From assembly GCA_913031285.1 (NCBI GenBank), contig CAJWEI010000002.1:1-64000 (forward strand): DNA of 64,000 nt, written 5' to 3'. Position 1 is the stretch's first letter. Every line of letters starts with the position of its first letter. Position numbers and translations under genes: made by a program. Positions 46,012 to 55,892 of this stretch are shown piece after piece. Under the pieces are notes generated by a model. That model was not told the DNA's origin. It worked only from the letters and a program-made list of their open reading frames with translations, and made no database searches. Origin of the DNA: an uncultured Alphaproteobacteria bacterium (GTDB taxonomy: Bacteria > Pseudomonadota > Alphaproteobacteria > Rhodobacterales > Rhodobacteraceae).

Positions 46012-46971
46012 CTAAACCCTTTCGATAATTTTCTCGCCGAATAGGCCCTGTGGCCTAAACAGGAGGAAAACGAGTGCTATAACATAAGCGAACCAGCCCT
46101 CTACACCAGAACCTAATAATGGGCCCCAGTAGATTTCAAATAGCTTCTCGCCTACTCCAATAATGAGACCACCAACGATCGCGCCGGGTACGGATGTAAA
46201 TCCACCCAAAACTAGCACTGGCAAAGCTTTAAGCGCAATAATCTGCAGAGAAAAGCTGACGTCTGATCTCGCTCCCCACATAATACCCGCGACAAGGGCG
46301 ACAATCCCCGCCGCAAACCATGTAATAACCCAAATTTGGTTAAGCGAAATTCCGACGGATAGCGAAGCTTGGTGATCATCAGCGACTGCCCTAAGTGCTC
46401 GCCCTACCTTGGTTTTAGAGAAAAATAAAGCTAGGCTCACAATGAGCAGCGCAGCTATAACTGCTGCTGCTATATCGATGTGTTGAAAAATCACTAAGCC
46501 GCCGCCAGGCTCCCACACAGACGAACCTGTAGGTATAAGCAATTCAGTGGTAATCATAGATTTGGTTTCAGAACCGAAAATCCATTGCCCCCCGCCTATT
46601 AAAATATTTGTCAATCCTATAGTCGCCATGAACAAAATTATATCAGGCTGATTCACCAAATTACGCAAAACCAAACGCTCGATGCCAAAAGCAAGTCCAT
46701 ACATCACAACAATTGTCATGAGCAATGCTACAAAAGCTGGAACGCCTAGAGCATGCAAACCCACCAGTGTTAGACCCGAGAAAACAACCATAATTCCTTG
46801 CGCAAAGTTAAAAATACCTGAAGCTTTAAAAATAAGTACAAATCCCAAAGCAATCAGTGCATAGAGGATGCCTGAAACAAAGCCCTCCCAGATTACCTGT
46901 ATAAAGAAATCAGGCATTTGCCACATCTGGACGAACGGGTCTCCCAAAATGCTATAAATCAGTCCATCCAT
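46012..46971 (-). CDS. livH: ABC transporter permease, LivH type
   Basis: A 319-residue permease with about eight membrane segments. Signatures are GFVSGILYALIALGFVLIFKASGIFNFAQG near 30-60 and LGGFTSVPGAIVGGLIIGVGEKL near 253-275. Its start shares one base with the livG stop, giving tight coupling. Confidence 0.92.
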   Translation of the reverse strand: MDGLIYSILGDPFVQMWQMPDFFIQVIWEGFVSGILYALIALGFVLIFKASGIFNFAQGIMVVFSGLTLVGLHALGVPAFVALLMTIVVMYGLAFGIERLVLRNLVNQPDIILFMATIGLTNILIGGGQWIFGSETKSMITTELLIPTGSSVWEPGGGLVIFQHIDIAAAVIAALLIVSLALFFSKTKVGRALRAVADDHQASLSVGISLNQIWVITWFAAGIVALVAGIMWGARSDVSFSLQIIALKALPVLVLGGFTSVPGAIVGGLIIGVGEKLFEIYWGPLLGSGVEGWFAYVIALVFLLFRPQGLFGEKIIERV

Positions 46972-47786
46972 TAGTGCTCTACTCCTAGGTAAGCATCAAT
47001 TACTGCTTGATTTTTTTGAACTTCATCTGGCGTTCCGTCAGCAAGCATTTTCCCGTAATCTAAAACTACAACGCGATCTGCCAAGTCCATTACTACGCTC
47101 ATATCGTGTTCAATTAACGCAATGGTAGTCCCATACTGGTCATTTACATCAAGGATGAATCGGGACATATCCTCTTTCTCTTCGACGTTCATTCCGGCCA
47201 TTGGTTCATCGAGCAATAAAAGTTTGGGCTCCATAGCCAGCGCTCGGGCAAGCTCGACTCGCTTTTGCAAACCATAAGGCAAGCTGCCCACGGGAGAGTT
47301 TCGGATAGCCTGAATTTCTAGGAAATCTATAATCTCTTCACAGCGACGCCGATGGACCACTTCCTCATCCAAGGCCGGCCCAATCCGTAAAAGTTGCCAG
47401 AGAAAATTTTTCTTCAGCATCAATTGGCGCCCCGTCATGACATTTTCAACCGTAGTCATACCCTTGAAAAGCGCTATGTTCTGGAAGGTTCTGGCAATGC
47501 CTTGCTCTGCAATTTCATAGGGGCGTAGTGATGGACGCTTTTTACCTCTAAACCAAATTTCTCCCTCTTGAGGGTGATAAAAACCATTGATTACATTCAG
47601 CATTGACGATTTGCCCGCTCCATTGGGTCCAATGATAGCACGGATCTCACCTTCACGAATGTCAAAAGAAGCATTAGTTATAGCAACAACACCTCCAAAC
47701 CGAAGTGTTATATTCCTCATTTCCATAATAACACTACCAATATGACGGCCGTCTTCCGTCACAAAGCTTTCTTTCGTATCTTTCAC
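46971..47786 (-). CDS. livG: ABC transporter ATP-binding protein, LivG type
   Basis: A 271-residue ATPase: Walker A GPNGAGKSS near 54, the LivG insert region, signature PYGLQKR near 163, Walker B LLLLDEPMAGM near 182, switch LIEHDMSVV near 218. It lies 12 bases after the acyl-CoA synthetase gene and one base over livH. Confidence 0.92.
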   Translation of the reverse strand: MKDTKESFVTEDGRHIGSVIMEMRNITLRFGGVVAITNASFDIREGEIRAIIGPNGAGKSSMLNVINGFYHPQEGEIWFRGKKRPSLRPYEIAEQGIARTFQNIALFKGMTTVENVMTGRQLMLKKNFLWQLLRIGPALDEEVVHRRRCEEIIDFLEIQAIRNSPVGSLPYGLQKRVELARALAMEPKLLLLDEPMAGMNVEEKEDMSRFILDVNDQYGTTIALIEHDMSVVMDLADRVVVLDYGKMLADGTPDEVQKNQAVIDAYLGVEH

Positions 47787-47798
47787 CTGATCATCCCC

Positions 47799-49751
47799 TT
47801 ATTCTGCTGCAACCGCACTAGGGGTCTGTATGAACGCAGCGTCGCGAATTTCCAACGTAGCAGAAATTTTTCCCTTCCGACCATCTTCATATGTAACTTC
47901 TGTTTCAGTGTATACATCAGTTGAACCGTCATAAAGAGCAGCTACCAAATCATCAAATTTTTCGCCGATTATTTTACGGCGTACTTTTCGGGTTCTAGTC
48001 ATTTCTCCATCATCTGCATCAAGTTCTTTGTGCAGCACAATAAATCTATGAATTTGGCAACCTGCTAGCATAGCGTCCTCAGAAATTGAATGATTTACAG
48101 TTTCAACATGATTTTGAACCATATCCAAAACTTTCGGATGCCCAGATAATTCTTGGTAACTTGAGTAAGCAATATTATTTCTCTCTGCCCAATTGCCGAC
48201 TGCATTTAGATCTATATTTATAAATGCCACACAATGCTCTTGATTTGCACCAAACAAGACCGCTTCTAAAATATTTGGAAAAAACTTAAGTTTGTTTTCA
48301 ACATATTTTGGAGCAAACATCGCGCCGCTGGATAGCTTTCCCACGTCTTTAGCTCTGTCAATTATGCGTAAATGCCCAGTATCATCTTCAATAAAGCCAG
48401 CGTCACCGGTAGCAACCCACCCATCAGCATCTTTTGCCTCTAATGTGCTTTTCGGGTTTTTGTAATACTCTACAAAAGCTCCCGGTGAACGATAATAAAC
48501 CTCACCATTATCGCCGATTTTAATTTCAACATCTGGTGCCGGCACCCCAACCGTATCAGATCGGACTTCCCCATCTGGCTGCACAGTAACGAAGACCGAA
48601 GCCTCCGTCTGACCGTAAAGTTGCTTCAAGTTTATTCCAAGAGAACGAAAGAAATCAAAAATTTCAGGACCGATGGCTTCTCCAGCGGTGTAACCCACCC
48701 GCACACGACTAAGACCAAGTGCATTTTTCAAAGGAGCGTATATCAAAAACTCGCCTAAACCATATTTCAAACGGGCCCACGCTCCTACTGATTTACCGTC
48801 CAATATTGCCGAACCTACCATAGTGGCATGTCCCATAAAATAGTTGTACAGCCATTTTTTGAGTCTGCCTGTGTCTTCAATCCGCAACACAACTGATGTG
48901 AGCATACTTTCATAAATTCTCGGTGGCGCAAAGTAATACGATGGTCCAATTTCTCTTAAATCTGCCAAAACAGTTTCTCTGCTTTCAGGACAGTTTATGC
49001 GCAAACCACCAACAACCGATTGACCAAAAGAGAAAATGAAATCACCAACCCAGGCCAAGGGTAAATAAGATAAAATTTCATCAGATGAGTTTAAGTTGTC
49101 AAAACTACATGAATTTATAGACGAAATAATAATGTTGCGGTTACTCAGGACCACACCTTTCGGTTTGCCTGTCGTCCCTGAAGTGTAGAGCATCACGCAA
49201 ACAGAATCATAGTTCAGCCTATCAATACGGCTTTCCAGTTCTTGCCTAGTCTTTTGCGAAGCGGATCGCCCGGCATCCTGAAGCACCCCGTAAGCATGTA
49301 ATTTGCTATGGTCATATTTTCGCATACCACCACCGTCCACATAAATCATGTGCTCTAGGTTTGGTAAACTCGTTTTAATTTCCAGCACTTTGTCGACTTG
49401 CTCTTGATCATCAGCGACAACAAAACGCGCACCACAATGCTCAAGAACATACTTCATTTCCTCTGCAACAGCGTCTTGATAGAGAGGAACGGGAACGGCT
49501 CCAACCATTTGTACAGCCATCATTGCCCAATACAAGTGAGGCCGATTTCTACCAATGACGGCGACATAATCACCCTCTTTGGCGTCTAGACTTAATAGCC
49601 CGAGAGCTAGTTCGGTAACGTGTACATCTACCTCAGCCCAAGTCCAAGTTTGCCATACTCCAAACTCTTTTTCGCGAAATGCTGGTTGTTCACTCAGCTT
49701 TTTCGCATTTCTACGTATATACAACGGAATAGACTCTATAATGCTGTCCAT
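47799..49751 (-). CDS. Long-chain-type acyl-CoA synthetase (AMP-binding)
   Basis: An ANL enzyme of about 650 residues that activates a carboxylic acid to its CoA thioester. The phosphate loop MLYTSGTTGKPKG lies near 192, LYGQTEA near 370, and the lid motif ATGDAGF plus RIIDRAKD near 445-465. The 90 residues after the lid are typical of long FadD-like members. An ATG at 49805 adds 18 residues and cannot be excluded; 49751 starts at MDSIIESIP, which looks like the family start. First gene of the transporter operon. Confidence 0.85.
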   Translation of the reverse strand: MDSIIESIPLYIRRNAKKLSEQPAFREKEFGVWQTWTWAEVDVHVTELALGLLSLDAKEGDYVAVIGRNRPHLYWAMMAVQMVGAVPVPLYQDAVAEEMKYVLEHCGARFVVADDQEQVDKVLEIKTSLPNLEHMIYVDGGGMRKYDHSKLHAYGVLQDAGRSASQKTRQELESRIDRLNYDSVCVMLYTSGTTGKPKGVVLSNRNIIISSINSCSFDNLNSSDEILSYLPLAWVGDFIFSFGQSVVGGLRINCPESRETVLADLREIGPSYYFAPPRIYESMLTSVVLRIEDTGRLKKWLYNYFMGHATMVGSAILDGKSVGAWARLKYGLGEFLIYAPLKNALGLSRVRVGYTAGEAIGPEIFDFFRSLGINLKQLYGQTEASVFVTVQPDGEVRSDTVGVPAPDVEIKIGDNGEVYYRSPGAFVEYYKNPKSTLEAKDADGWVATGDAGFIEDDTGHLRIIDRAKDVGKLSSGAMFAPKYVENKLKFFPNILEAVLFGANQEHCVAFINIDLNAVGNWAERNNIAYSSYQELSGHPKVLDMVQNHVETVNHSISEDAMLAGCQIHRFIVLHKELDADDGEMTRTRKVRRKIIGEKFDDLVAALYDGSTDVYTETEVTYEDGRKGKISATLEIRDAAFIQTPSAVAAE

Positions 49752-49805
49752 ATCAACAGACGGTAACAACGAACCAACCCTCCCACACGCTTTAACACTT
49801 TGCAC

Positions 49806-50414
49806 ATTCTGTGCTTTTTATTAAGAGTTAAAAATCGACACAATATAATGCTTTTTACATATATCTTACTCAGCTGCAACAGTCGGCTCATGCGACCAAA
49901 TTTCCTATTGTTTTGAACGAAAAATTAAGGCCGGCGACTACGCACAATAGTTTGCAATACCGCAGGCGAAACCGGTTTAGCTGAGCCACTAAAACCTCGT
50001 TTAAAATGAACATTTACTGTTAGGCAGAGTTTAAACCAAACCCAGCATATGTATTGTAAAAATCAGTCATGCCCAAAATTGCAATTTTCTATCTGAAAGT
50101 TCCAAAGTTGTAATTTGCTCATGCACCAAGTGAAAATGAACACACTCAATGCACTTACAAAGTAATAAGTGTAATTAGACAAGCGATTGAAATGCTTATT
50201 AGGCAGAATTTTATGATCTGCAATTAGCATAGTTTAATTTTGACACTCATTCAGTTTAAATTTTATAACTAAGATGATGAAACTAAAAGTCGCGAGTGCC
50301 GCATCACTTGTCCTGTAGATGAGACAAATTTTACCTTTTTTCAAAATACTCAAAAACAGTTCTAAATTAAAAAATTGCCACACATATCATCGATCTCACA
50401 TTGACCCCTGTGTT
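49806..50414. other. Intergenic region upstream of the Liv operon
   Basis: About 600 AT-rich bases between the divergently reading context of the acyl-CoA synthetase start and the SseB gene end. No gene or strong hairpin found. The promoter of the seven-gene operon should lie near its left end, but I could not single one out. Confidence 0.5.
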
Positions 50415-51206
50415 TTAATAGAGCTTCGGAGGCTTATCGATTTCATCTTGAGGCATTTCAGCGACAACAGGTCTGGTGGCCATCAGCTCAGGCAATTCTA
50501 TCCTAAGTCCCTGCCGAGAAATAGTTTTGAGACTTTTATCAGTGCTGGGCAGAAATGCGACATCAATTTGTAAATTGTCCTCTGCTGAAAATGTAACTGC
50601 CTCATGCGCTGCTTTTGCCAAAGCGCTTTCAGACCCCGGGTGAGCATCAATCACAGCTAAAAACAGACCCTTACTACCATCATCGTATTCTACACGGCTC
50701 AACCAAGCTTCTTTGGCAAGACCCGTTATCGTTTTTAACTTTTGATCCAAGGCCTGCAATAAGTCTGCAGACAGATCGGATGGTGGAAAAAATGCAACCG
50801 GCTTTGCCTGAAGTTCATCCGGTTGCTGTCTGATCAGATTATCGAGCCACTCCACGCCCTCTGCGGGCAACAAAAAGGAAGAGGGTGCTACATCGAGGTT
50901 CAATGCAATGCCAATATTTTGTCCGGTCAACATGTTTGCAATCAAACGCCCCGAGATAGCTGCAAAAGGAGACACTTGACCAGAAAACTCTGAAAGCCGT
51001 TCTTCGCTATCAAACACCAATGCAAATTGCGCTTCTTCACAAGACAGCAACTCTGGTGACAGAGTTTCATTCTTGGCCTCTTCGGTCAAAAGAATAAATA
51101 GTTCACAATCCGCCAATCGCTCAAAAAACCGCAATCTTAATTGTGTATTATCCGGTTTTCCCTCCATGAGCTCGTGGGCTCGATCCAATGGCGTCGATGG
51201 CTTCAA
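50415..51206 (-). CDS. SseB family protein
   Basis: A 263-residue protein with an N-terminal SseB domain (CELFILLTEEAKNETLSPE near 33, FALVFDSEERLSEFSG near 63) and a C-terminal extension found in Rhodobacterales homologues. In enterics SseB modulates serine-sensitivity phenotypes; the role here is unknown. Its start overlaps the DNA glycosylase stop by four bases. Confidence 0.82.
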   Translation of the reverse strand: MKPSTPLDRAHELMEGKPDNTQLRLRFFERLADCELFILLTEEAKNETLSPELLSCEEAQFALVFDSEERLSEFSGQVSPFAAISGRLIANMLTGQNIGIALNLDVAPSSFLLPAEGVEWLDNLIRQQPDELQAKPVAFFPPSDLSADLLQALDQKLKTITGLAKEAWLSRVEYDDGSKGLFLAVIDAHPGSESALAKAAHEAVTFSAEDNLQIDVAFLPSTDKSLKTISRQGLRIELPELMATRPVVAEMPQDEIDKPPKLY

Positions 51207-51802
51207 AAAAGTGCCTCCTGCACTTTTTGGCGCAAGACCTGAAGCACCTCAGCCTCAAACCACTTATTTTTTTTTAGCCAAGCATTATTCCGCCAACTCG
51301 GATGTGGCAAGGGTATGATCTGAGGTAAATAGATTTGCCAATCGCCAACAACAGCTTGCACGCTTAATTTAGTTTTTAAATGCCATTTTTGTGCATAGCC
51401 ACCAACTAGTATGGTCAAGACAATATTTGGAAATTGCGACAGCATAGCCGAACGCCACGTAATTGCGCAAACCGGTGGTGGCGGTAAATCTGCGCCTTTT
51501 GAGTCATAGCCCGGAAAACAAAAGGACATCGGCAATATGGCAATACGCCCAGCATCATAGAAAATATCTTCTCCAATGCCCATCCACGCCCTAAGCCTGT
51601 CACCTGAGGGATCTGTAAAAGGCTGTCCACTTTCATGCACTCTTAAGCCAGGGGCCTGACCTGCAATCAAAATGCGAGCTGAGCCCTCTCCTTGAAATAC
51701 CGGCCTTGGACTATGAGACGTCACCGTCGCACCAAACCGTGACGCGCACAATGTACAAGCTTTTAAATCTAAAAAATTAAAAGAGACTAATTGGTTTTGC
51801 AT
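51203..51802 (-). CDS. Uracil-DNA glycosylase family protein
   Basis: A 199-residue UDG-superfamily protein. CTLCASRF near 16 carries part of a Cys cluster, GQAPGLRVHESGQPF near 54 matches motif A (Gly-Gln-Ala-Pro-Gly-x5-8-Gly), and LPHPSWRNNAW near 167 is the His-Pro-Ser motif C. Length and motif A fit the uracil-DNA glycosylase-like group of Rhodobacterales rather than the standard family 4 enzyme. Base specificity uncertain. First of a two-gene operon with SseB. Confidence 0.8.
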   Translation of the reverse strand: MQNQLVSFNFLDLKACTLCASRFGATVTSHSPRPVFQGEGSARILIAGQAPGLRVHESGQPFTDPSGDRLRAWMGIGEDIFYDAGRIAILPMSFCFPGYDSKGADLPPPPVCAITWRSAMLSQFPNIVLTILVGGYAQKWHLKTKLSVQAVVGDWQIYLPQIIPLPHPSWRNNAWLKKNKWFEAEVLQVLRQKVQEALF

Positions 51803-52313
51803 ACGAGTAAACTAAGCAGCAACTCCAAAATAACAATCAATACTTTGAGTTTCAGCTAAATATTTAATGACCAATCTATGACGATATAACTTACCATTTT
51901 TTACTTTACTGCTATTGGATCAGACTAGAAATCGACCGTCATGAAAAATCTGGTTCGTGTAGGCTACGAGTTGCTTAGCAACAGATGGCTTGGAGGTGAT
52001 GGAATTGGGACTATTTTAGGTGGCCCCAATCGTCGGCACTTTGGCGCAACTCAACGGACACCCTCGCAGCTTTCTTGTGGGTAAGCAACAAAAACAAATA
52101 ATAAATCTTCAAACTGGCATTAGTTTTGTTACCTGAAGTGCAGTAGGCTGAATTTCAGCGGTCATCAATATTTAGGCACCTGTCAAACCGCAGACCTTTT
52201 TTCTAAATCTTTACTATGGCATTGTAGACTATTTGATCGCAGGCATGGACCGACAGAATGTTGCATAAATATAATGCTGTAAATTGGCTAATATGGCCTC
52301 TTCAAATACTTCC
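51803..52313. other. Gap with possible coding scraps
   Basis: Two overlapping short plus-strand frames, 51941-52084 (ATG, 47 codons) and 52020-52136 (VAPIVGTLAQLNGHPRSF...), read in different frames over the same stretch. They might be a frameshifted relic. No family recognised, no ribosome site. Nothing else visible. Confidence 0.35.
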
Positions 52314-53099
52314 TTACGCCCAGCTTGGCCTTCTTTTCTCGAGAAATGCATCTATACCTTCGCAGGCTTCATCACCCTCCCAAGTATCAGCGAGACATTT
52401 GATCGTATCTTCAATCACATCGTCGTCAATACTTGGCCCAAGCGAGCGAGCCAACGCTTTCGACATAGCAACCGCTTGTGGCGCTGTTCTGAGATAGGGA
52501 GCAATTTCAGCTTCGATACGGGCGTCCATTTCTTGCGACGGTACATAGTCGGAGATAATTTCAAGCTCTTTGGCCTCTTTGGCGGTAAATATGCGTGCCG
52601 ACATAAATACTCGACGCGCTTTTCCCTCGCCCATACGGGCAATAACGTAAGGGCTGATCGTCGCGGGTATTAAGCCAAGCCGTGTCTCAGTCAACCCAAA
52701 TTTAGTTCCTGTTTCCGCAATCACGACGTCACAGACGCATACCATTCCGATGCCTCCCCCAAAGGCGCCACCGTGAACAGCTCCGATTACGGGAATTGGC
52801 ATTTCATTGATTTTGCGCAGCATGTAAGCGAGCCTACGTGCTTCAGCAATGCGCCCATCTCTGTCCGACTCAATCTGTAGCTTCATCCATCCAAGATCGC
52901 CACCGGCACAAAATATATCACCTGCACCACGCAAAACCATGACACGACTTTTTGTCTCTGAAACGACGAAACTCGCAACCTGTGTTAAGTCTGCAATCAT
53001 TTCTGCTGAAAGCGCATTTTTCTTTTCGGGAAGATTGAGCGTCACAGTCAGCACGCCACGCATATCTATATCCAATTTCAGAGTTTCAAAATAATTCAT
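52314..53099 (-). CDS. liuC: Enoyl-CoA hydratase family, probable methylglutaconyl-CoA hydratase
   Basis: A crotonase-fold protein of about 261 residues: GAGDIFCAGGDLGWM near 64-78 and HGGAFGGGIGMVCVCDVVIAE near 108-128 form the oxyanion hole, with FGLTETRLGLIPATI following. Directly after HMG-CoA lyase, it most likely hydrates 3-methylglutaconyl-CoA in leucine breakdown. The ATG at 53099 overlaps the lyase stop by 14 bases; 53132 is another in-frame start deeper in the lyase gene. Confidence 0.82.
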   Translation of the reverse strand: MNYFETLKLDIDMRGVLTVTLNLPEKKNALSAEMIADLTQVASFVVSETKSRVMVLRGAGDIFCAGGDLGWMKLQIESDRDGRIAEARRLAYMLRKINEMPIPVIGAVHGGAFGGGIGMVCVCDVVIAETGTKFGLTETRLGLIPATISPYVIARMGEGKARRVFMSARIFTAKEAKELEIISDYVPSQEMDARIEAEIAPYLRTAPQAVAMSKALARSLGPSIDDDVIEDTIKCLADTWEGDEACEGIDAFLEKRRPSWA

Positions 53100-53952
53100 T
53101 AGTTTGCACCAAGCTCTGAGCAAATATCGCAACTTGAGAAAGTTTCTCCAAATTCAAGCCCGTCTCATATCCCATATTTTCAACCATATCCACGACAGCT
53201 TCAGTGGCCACATTCCCTGTTGCCCCGGGCGCATAAGGGCACCCGCCCAAACCACCAACTGAGGCATCAAAGACCCTCAGCCCCTTTTCGAGAGAAACTG
53301 CGATATTTTCCAGCGCTCGACCATTTGTGTCGTGAAAGTGTCCTGCCAATCTGTCGGCTGGCAATTCGTTCAAAACTGCATCCAACATTTTTGCAACTTG
53401 ATCCGGAGTGCCCGAACCAATTGTATCAGCCAGACTGATTTCATAGCACCCCATATTTGTAAGAGCTTTAGCAACCCGTACAACAGAGGCTGGGTCAACC
53501 TCCCCATCATAAGGGCAGTCAGTGACACAAGATACACAACCGCGTACCAGTATGCCATGCTCTCTAGCGGCCTTTAAGACGGGCGCAAAACGAGCTAGAC
53601 TTGCTTCGATCGAACAATTGATATTGGCTTGACTAAACCCCTCAGTCGCTGCAGCAAAAATAGCAACTTCTGTTGCCTGAGCAGACAATGCTCTATTGAA
53701 GCCTTTTATATTCGGCGTCAAAGCCGCATATGTAACATCCTTGTTACGATCAATTCCCTCCAGAACTTCGGCCGCATCAGACATTTGTGGCACCCATTTG
53801 GGACTGACGAAGCTGGTCACTTCAACTTTGGTAAAGCCACAGTCCGTTATTGCATCAACAAGCCTAATCTTATCTTGAGTTGCAATCAGCTTTTTTTCAT
53901 TCTGTAGACCGTCTCTCGGGCCCATTTCATAAATCGTAACATCTTCTTCCAT
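53086..53952 (-). CDS. liuE: Hydroxymethylglutaryl-CoA lyase
   Basis: A TIM-barrel lyase of about 288 residues that cleaves HMG-CoA to acetoacetate and acetyl-CoA. IYEMGPRDGLQNEK at residues 6-19 holds the catalytic Arg-Asp, LAGHFHDTNGRA near 214 the metal-binding His pair, and GGLGGCPYAPGATGNVATE near 245 the conserved Cys loop. The frame runs upstream to 54012, but ATG 53952 fits the family. liuA, liuB and liuD are absent from its flanks. Confidence 0.92.
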   Translation of the reverse strand: MEEDVTIYEMGPRDGLQNEKKLIATQDKIRLVDAITDCGFTKVEVTSFVSPKWVPQMSDAAEVLEGIDRNKDVTYAALTPNIKGFNRALSAQATEVAIFAAATEGFSQANINCSIEASLARFAPVLKAAREHGILVRGCVSCVTDCPYDGEVDPASVVRVAKALTNMGCYEISLADTIGSGTPDQVAKMLDAVLNELPADRLAGHFHDTNGRALENIAVSLEKGLRVFDASVGGLGGCPYAPGATGNVATEAVVDMVENMGYETGLNLEKLSQVAIFAQSLVQTNELF

Positions 53953-54119
53953 CTCGTCACAGCCCAATCTTGAGTCGCCATAGTTTACCGAATAATAGAC
54001 ACGCCAGTTCATTGAACAAGCTTAATCTAAAAAAGTTAATTTTTGCCTAAGCTCTACTAGATTAGTAGTCAGTGATATTATAAACCCAACTAAGATGAAT
54101 TTTTAAAAGGTAAATTAGA

Positions 54120-55379
54120 GTGCTGGAAAAATCGCAAGAACTGCTCGAAAAAATACGTCACAAATTCGCGCATGTTGACAGCTGCCCCTTCGAAGGTAAA
54201 AGAATATTTTTTGAAAATGCAGGCGGTGCATTGACGTTGAAGTCAGTCGTTGATACGTCCGCCAGATTTGCAGCCATTCCAGATAATCAGGGGCGTGACA
54301 ATCCAGCCAGCCATGCTTTGGTCGCAATCATAAACAAGTCCAAAGCCGATATGCGGGTTCTTTTTAATGCAACGCAAGGCCAATTCTTTGTTGGCGAAAG
54401 TGGGACAGAACTGTTATTTCGTCTAATCCGCAATGCGATCATCGGAGCACCAAGTGGAGGCCATGTTCTTGGCAGCACCCTCGAGCACCCTGCCTCACGC
54501 AGTGCAGCACGCCAATGGGCAGATTTTGCAAGCCGCCCCTATGTCAATGTACTCCACAACTCAGAGACTGGATCGGTAGACGATGTCGATTATGCCGCTT
54601 TAGTCACGCCTGAAACGCGGGTGGCAACGATTCTGCATACATCTCCTGTAACTGGGATGGGGGTTGAATTAGCTGCAATTTCAAAGGCGATTAGGTCAGT
54701 AGCTCCAGATTGCTTCATCATTGTGGATGGCATTCAGCATGCCGCGCATGGCTTACTCGATGTAGAAAGTTATGGAGTCGATGGTTATGTGATCTCACCT
54801 TACAAAATGTTCTCACGCCATGGATATGGGGTAGCTTGGGTCTCGGACCGTCTAACAGACCTCCCACATGAGATGCTGCGCGATGGCCCTGCTGACACTT
54901 GGGAGCTCGGAACCCGCGATACAGGGGCTTATGCTACAATGTCAGATGTCGTTGATTACCTCGATTGGCTTGGAAGCGAAGTCTCAGGCAGTGATGATAA
55001 ACGCGCGCGTATTGTCGCAGCAGGACAGGCTATTAAAGCCCATGAGAAAATATTGACCGATGCGATGCTTTACGGCAAGGATAACCTCAAAGGTGTTAGT
55101 GAATTGGACGGAATTGAGATTGTTGGTGGTATAGATAATCACAGACGCGAAGGTCTTATCTCGCTCAGACTAAAAGATATGGCATCAGCAGACCTCGTCA
55201 CAGCGCTTCGCAATCACAATATTCGAGCACATGTGAGAAAAGATGATCATTATTCTGGAAATATTTTAACACCGATGGGATGGTCCGATTGCGTACGGAT
55301 TTCCATGTGCCACTATAATTCTCTGGCAGAGGTCGCCAGTTTTTTGACTGCATTTGAAGAGATAACCAAATCTGCATAG
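54120..55379 (+). CDS. Class V aminotransferase (cysteine desulfurase-like)
   Basis: A 419-residue fold-type I PLP enzyme. RIFFENAGGALTL opens the domain near 29, the PLP-binding region FIIVDGIQHAAHGL contains Asp and His near 203-212, and the Schiff-base Lys lies in YVISPYKMFSRHGYG near 226-240. A mobile Cys loop expected of true cysteine desulfurases is not evident, so a different PLP reaction is likely. GTG start at 54120 with AAAGG nearby. Divergent from the HMG-CoA lyase gene; substrate unknown. Confidence 0.75.
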   Translation: MLEKSQELLEKIRHKFAHVDSCPFEGKRIFFENAGGALTLKSVVDTSARFAAIPDNQGRDNPASHALVAIINKSKADMRVLFNATQGQFFVGESGTELLFRLIRNAIIGAPSGGHVLGSTLEHPASRSAARQWADFASRPYVNVLHNSETGSVDDVDYAALVTPETRVATILHTSPVTGMGVELAAISKAIRSVAPDCFIIVDGIQHAAHGLLDVESYGVDGYVISPYKMFSRHGYGVAWVSDRLTDLPHEMLRDGPADTWELGTRDTGAYATMSDVVDYLDWLGSEVSGSDDKRARIVAAGQAIKAHEKILTDAMLYGKDNLKGVSELDGIEIVGGIDNHRREGLISLRLKDMASADLVTALRNHNIRAHVRKDDHYSGNILTPMGWSDCVRISMCHYNSLAEVASFLTAFEEITKSA

Positions 55380-55422
55380 CATCTTTTGGTCAGCGGTAAT
55401 TGTTTATGCTTTTTTACGTAAA

Positions 55423-55887
55423 TCATGTTAAATAATTCTTAACAGTTCTCCAACGGTTCTTGAGTCGTTCAACGATTTGATCTCTTGTTTGGCGATAGAC
55501 TACCAGCTTACTCTCTCGGGTTTCAGCCAATCCAGTCGGATCCATGATTGGCCAGTACTCGACTTCAAGATGAAAAAACCTTGTCAAATCCAAAGCGCGT
55601 CGTTGGCTGGCAGGCGAAAGAGCAACGATTAGGTCAAAAGAAGAGAGAGCATCGCCCAGCTTATCCATTTCATCAAAACTCCGCGATCGATGACGTGATA
55701 GTTCTACATCAATCTCCTGACAAACAGAGATGGCGAAACCATCGATTTCAAGGTCATTGGAAACGCCTGCTGACTGTACGTAAGTACCAATCCCATAAAG
55801 CTTTTTCATTATACCTTCAGCCATGGGAGATCGCACGGCATTATGATCGCAGCAAAAAAGAACAGATTGTGGGAACTCCACCGACAT
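55423..55887 (-). CDS. Low-molecular-weight protein-tyrosine-phosphatase/arsenate-reductase-like protein
   Basis: A 154-residue LMW-PTP-fold protein with the CX5R phosphate loop CDHNAVRS at residues 13-20, where the usual Gly-Asn/Ile pattern is altered. A late Asp in MDPTGLAETRES near 116 could be the general acid. Five bases after UPF0262. The family includes protein phosphatases and thioredoxin-type arsenate reductases; no ars genes are near. Confidence 0.8.
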   Translation of the reverse strand: MSVEFPQSVLFCCDHNAVRSPMAEGIMKKLYGIGTYVQSAGVSNDLEIDGFAISVCQEIDVELSRHRSRSFDEMDKLGDALSSFDLIVALSPASQRRALDLTRFFHLEVEYWPIMDPTGLAETRESKLVVYRQTRDQIVERLKNRWRTVKNYLT

Positions 55888-55892
55888 TTAAC

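Noticed and set aside
55423-55887. Arsenate detoxification gene
   Set aside because: The fold fits, but no other ars gene is present and the conserved murA-hisD neighbourhood points to a different role.
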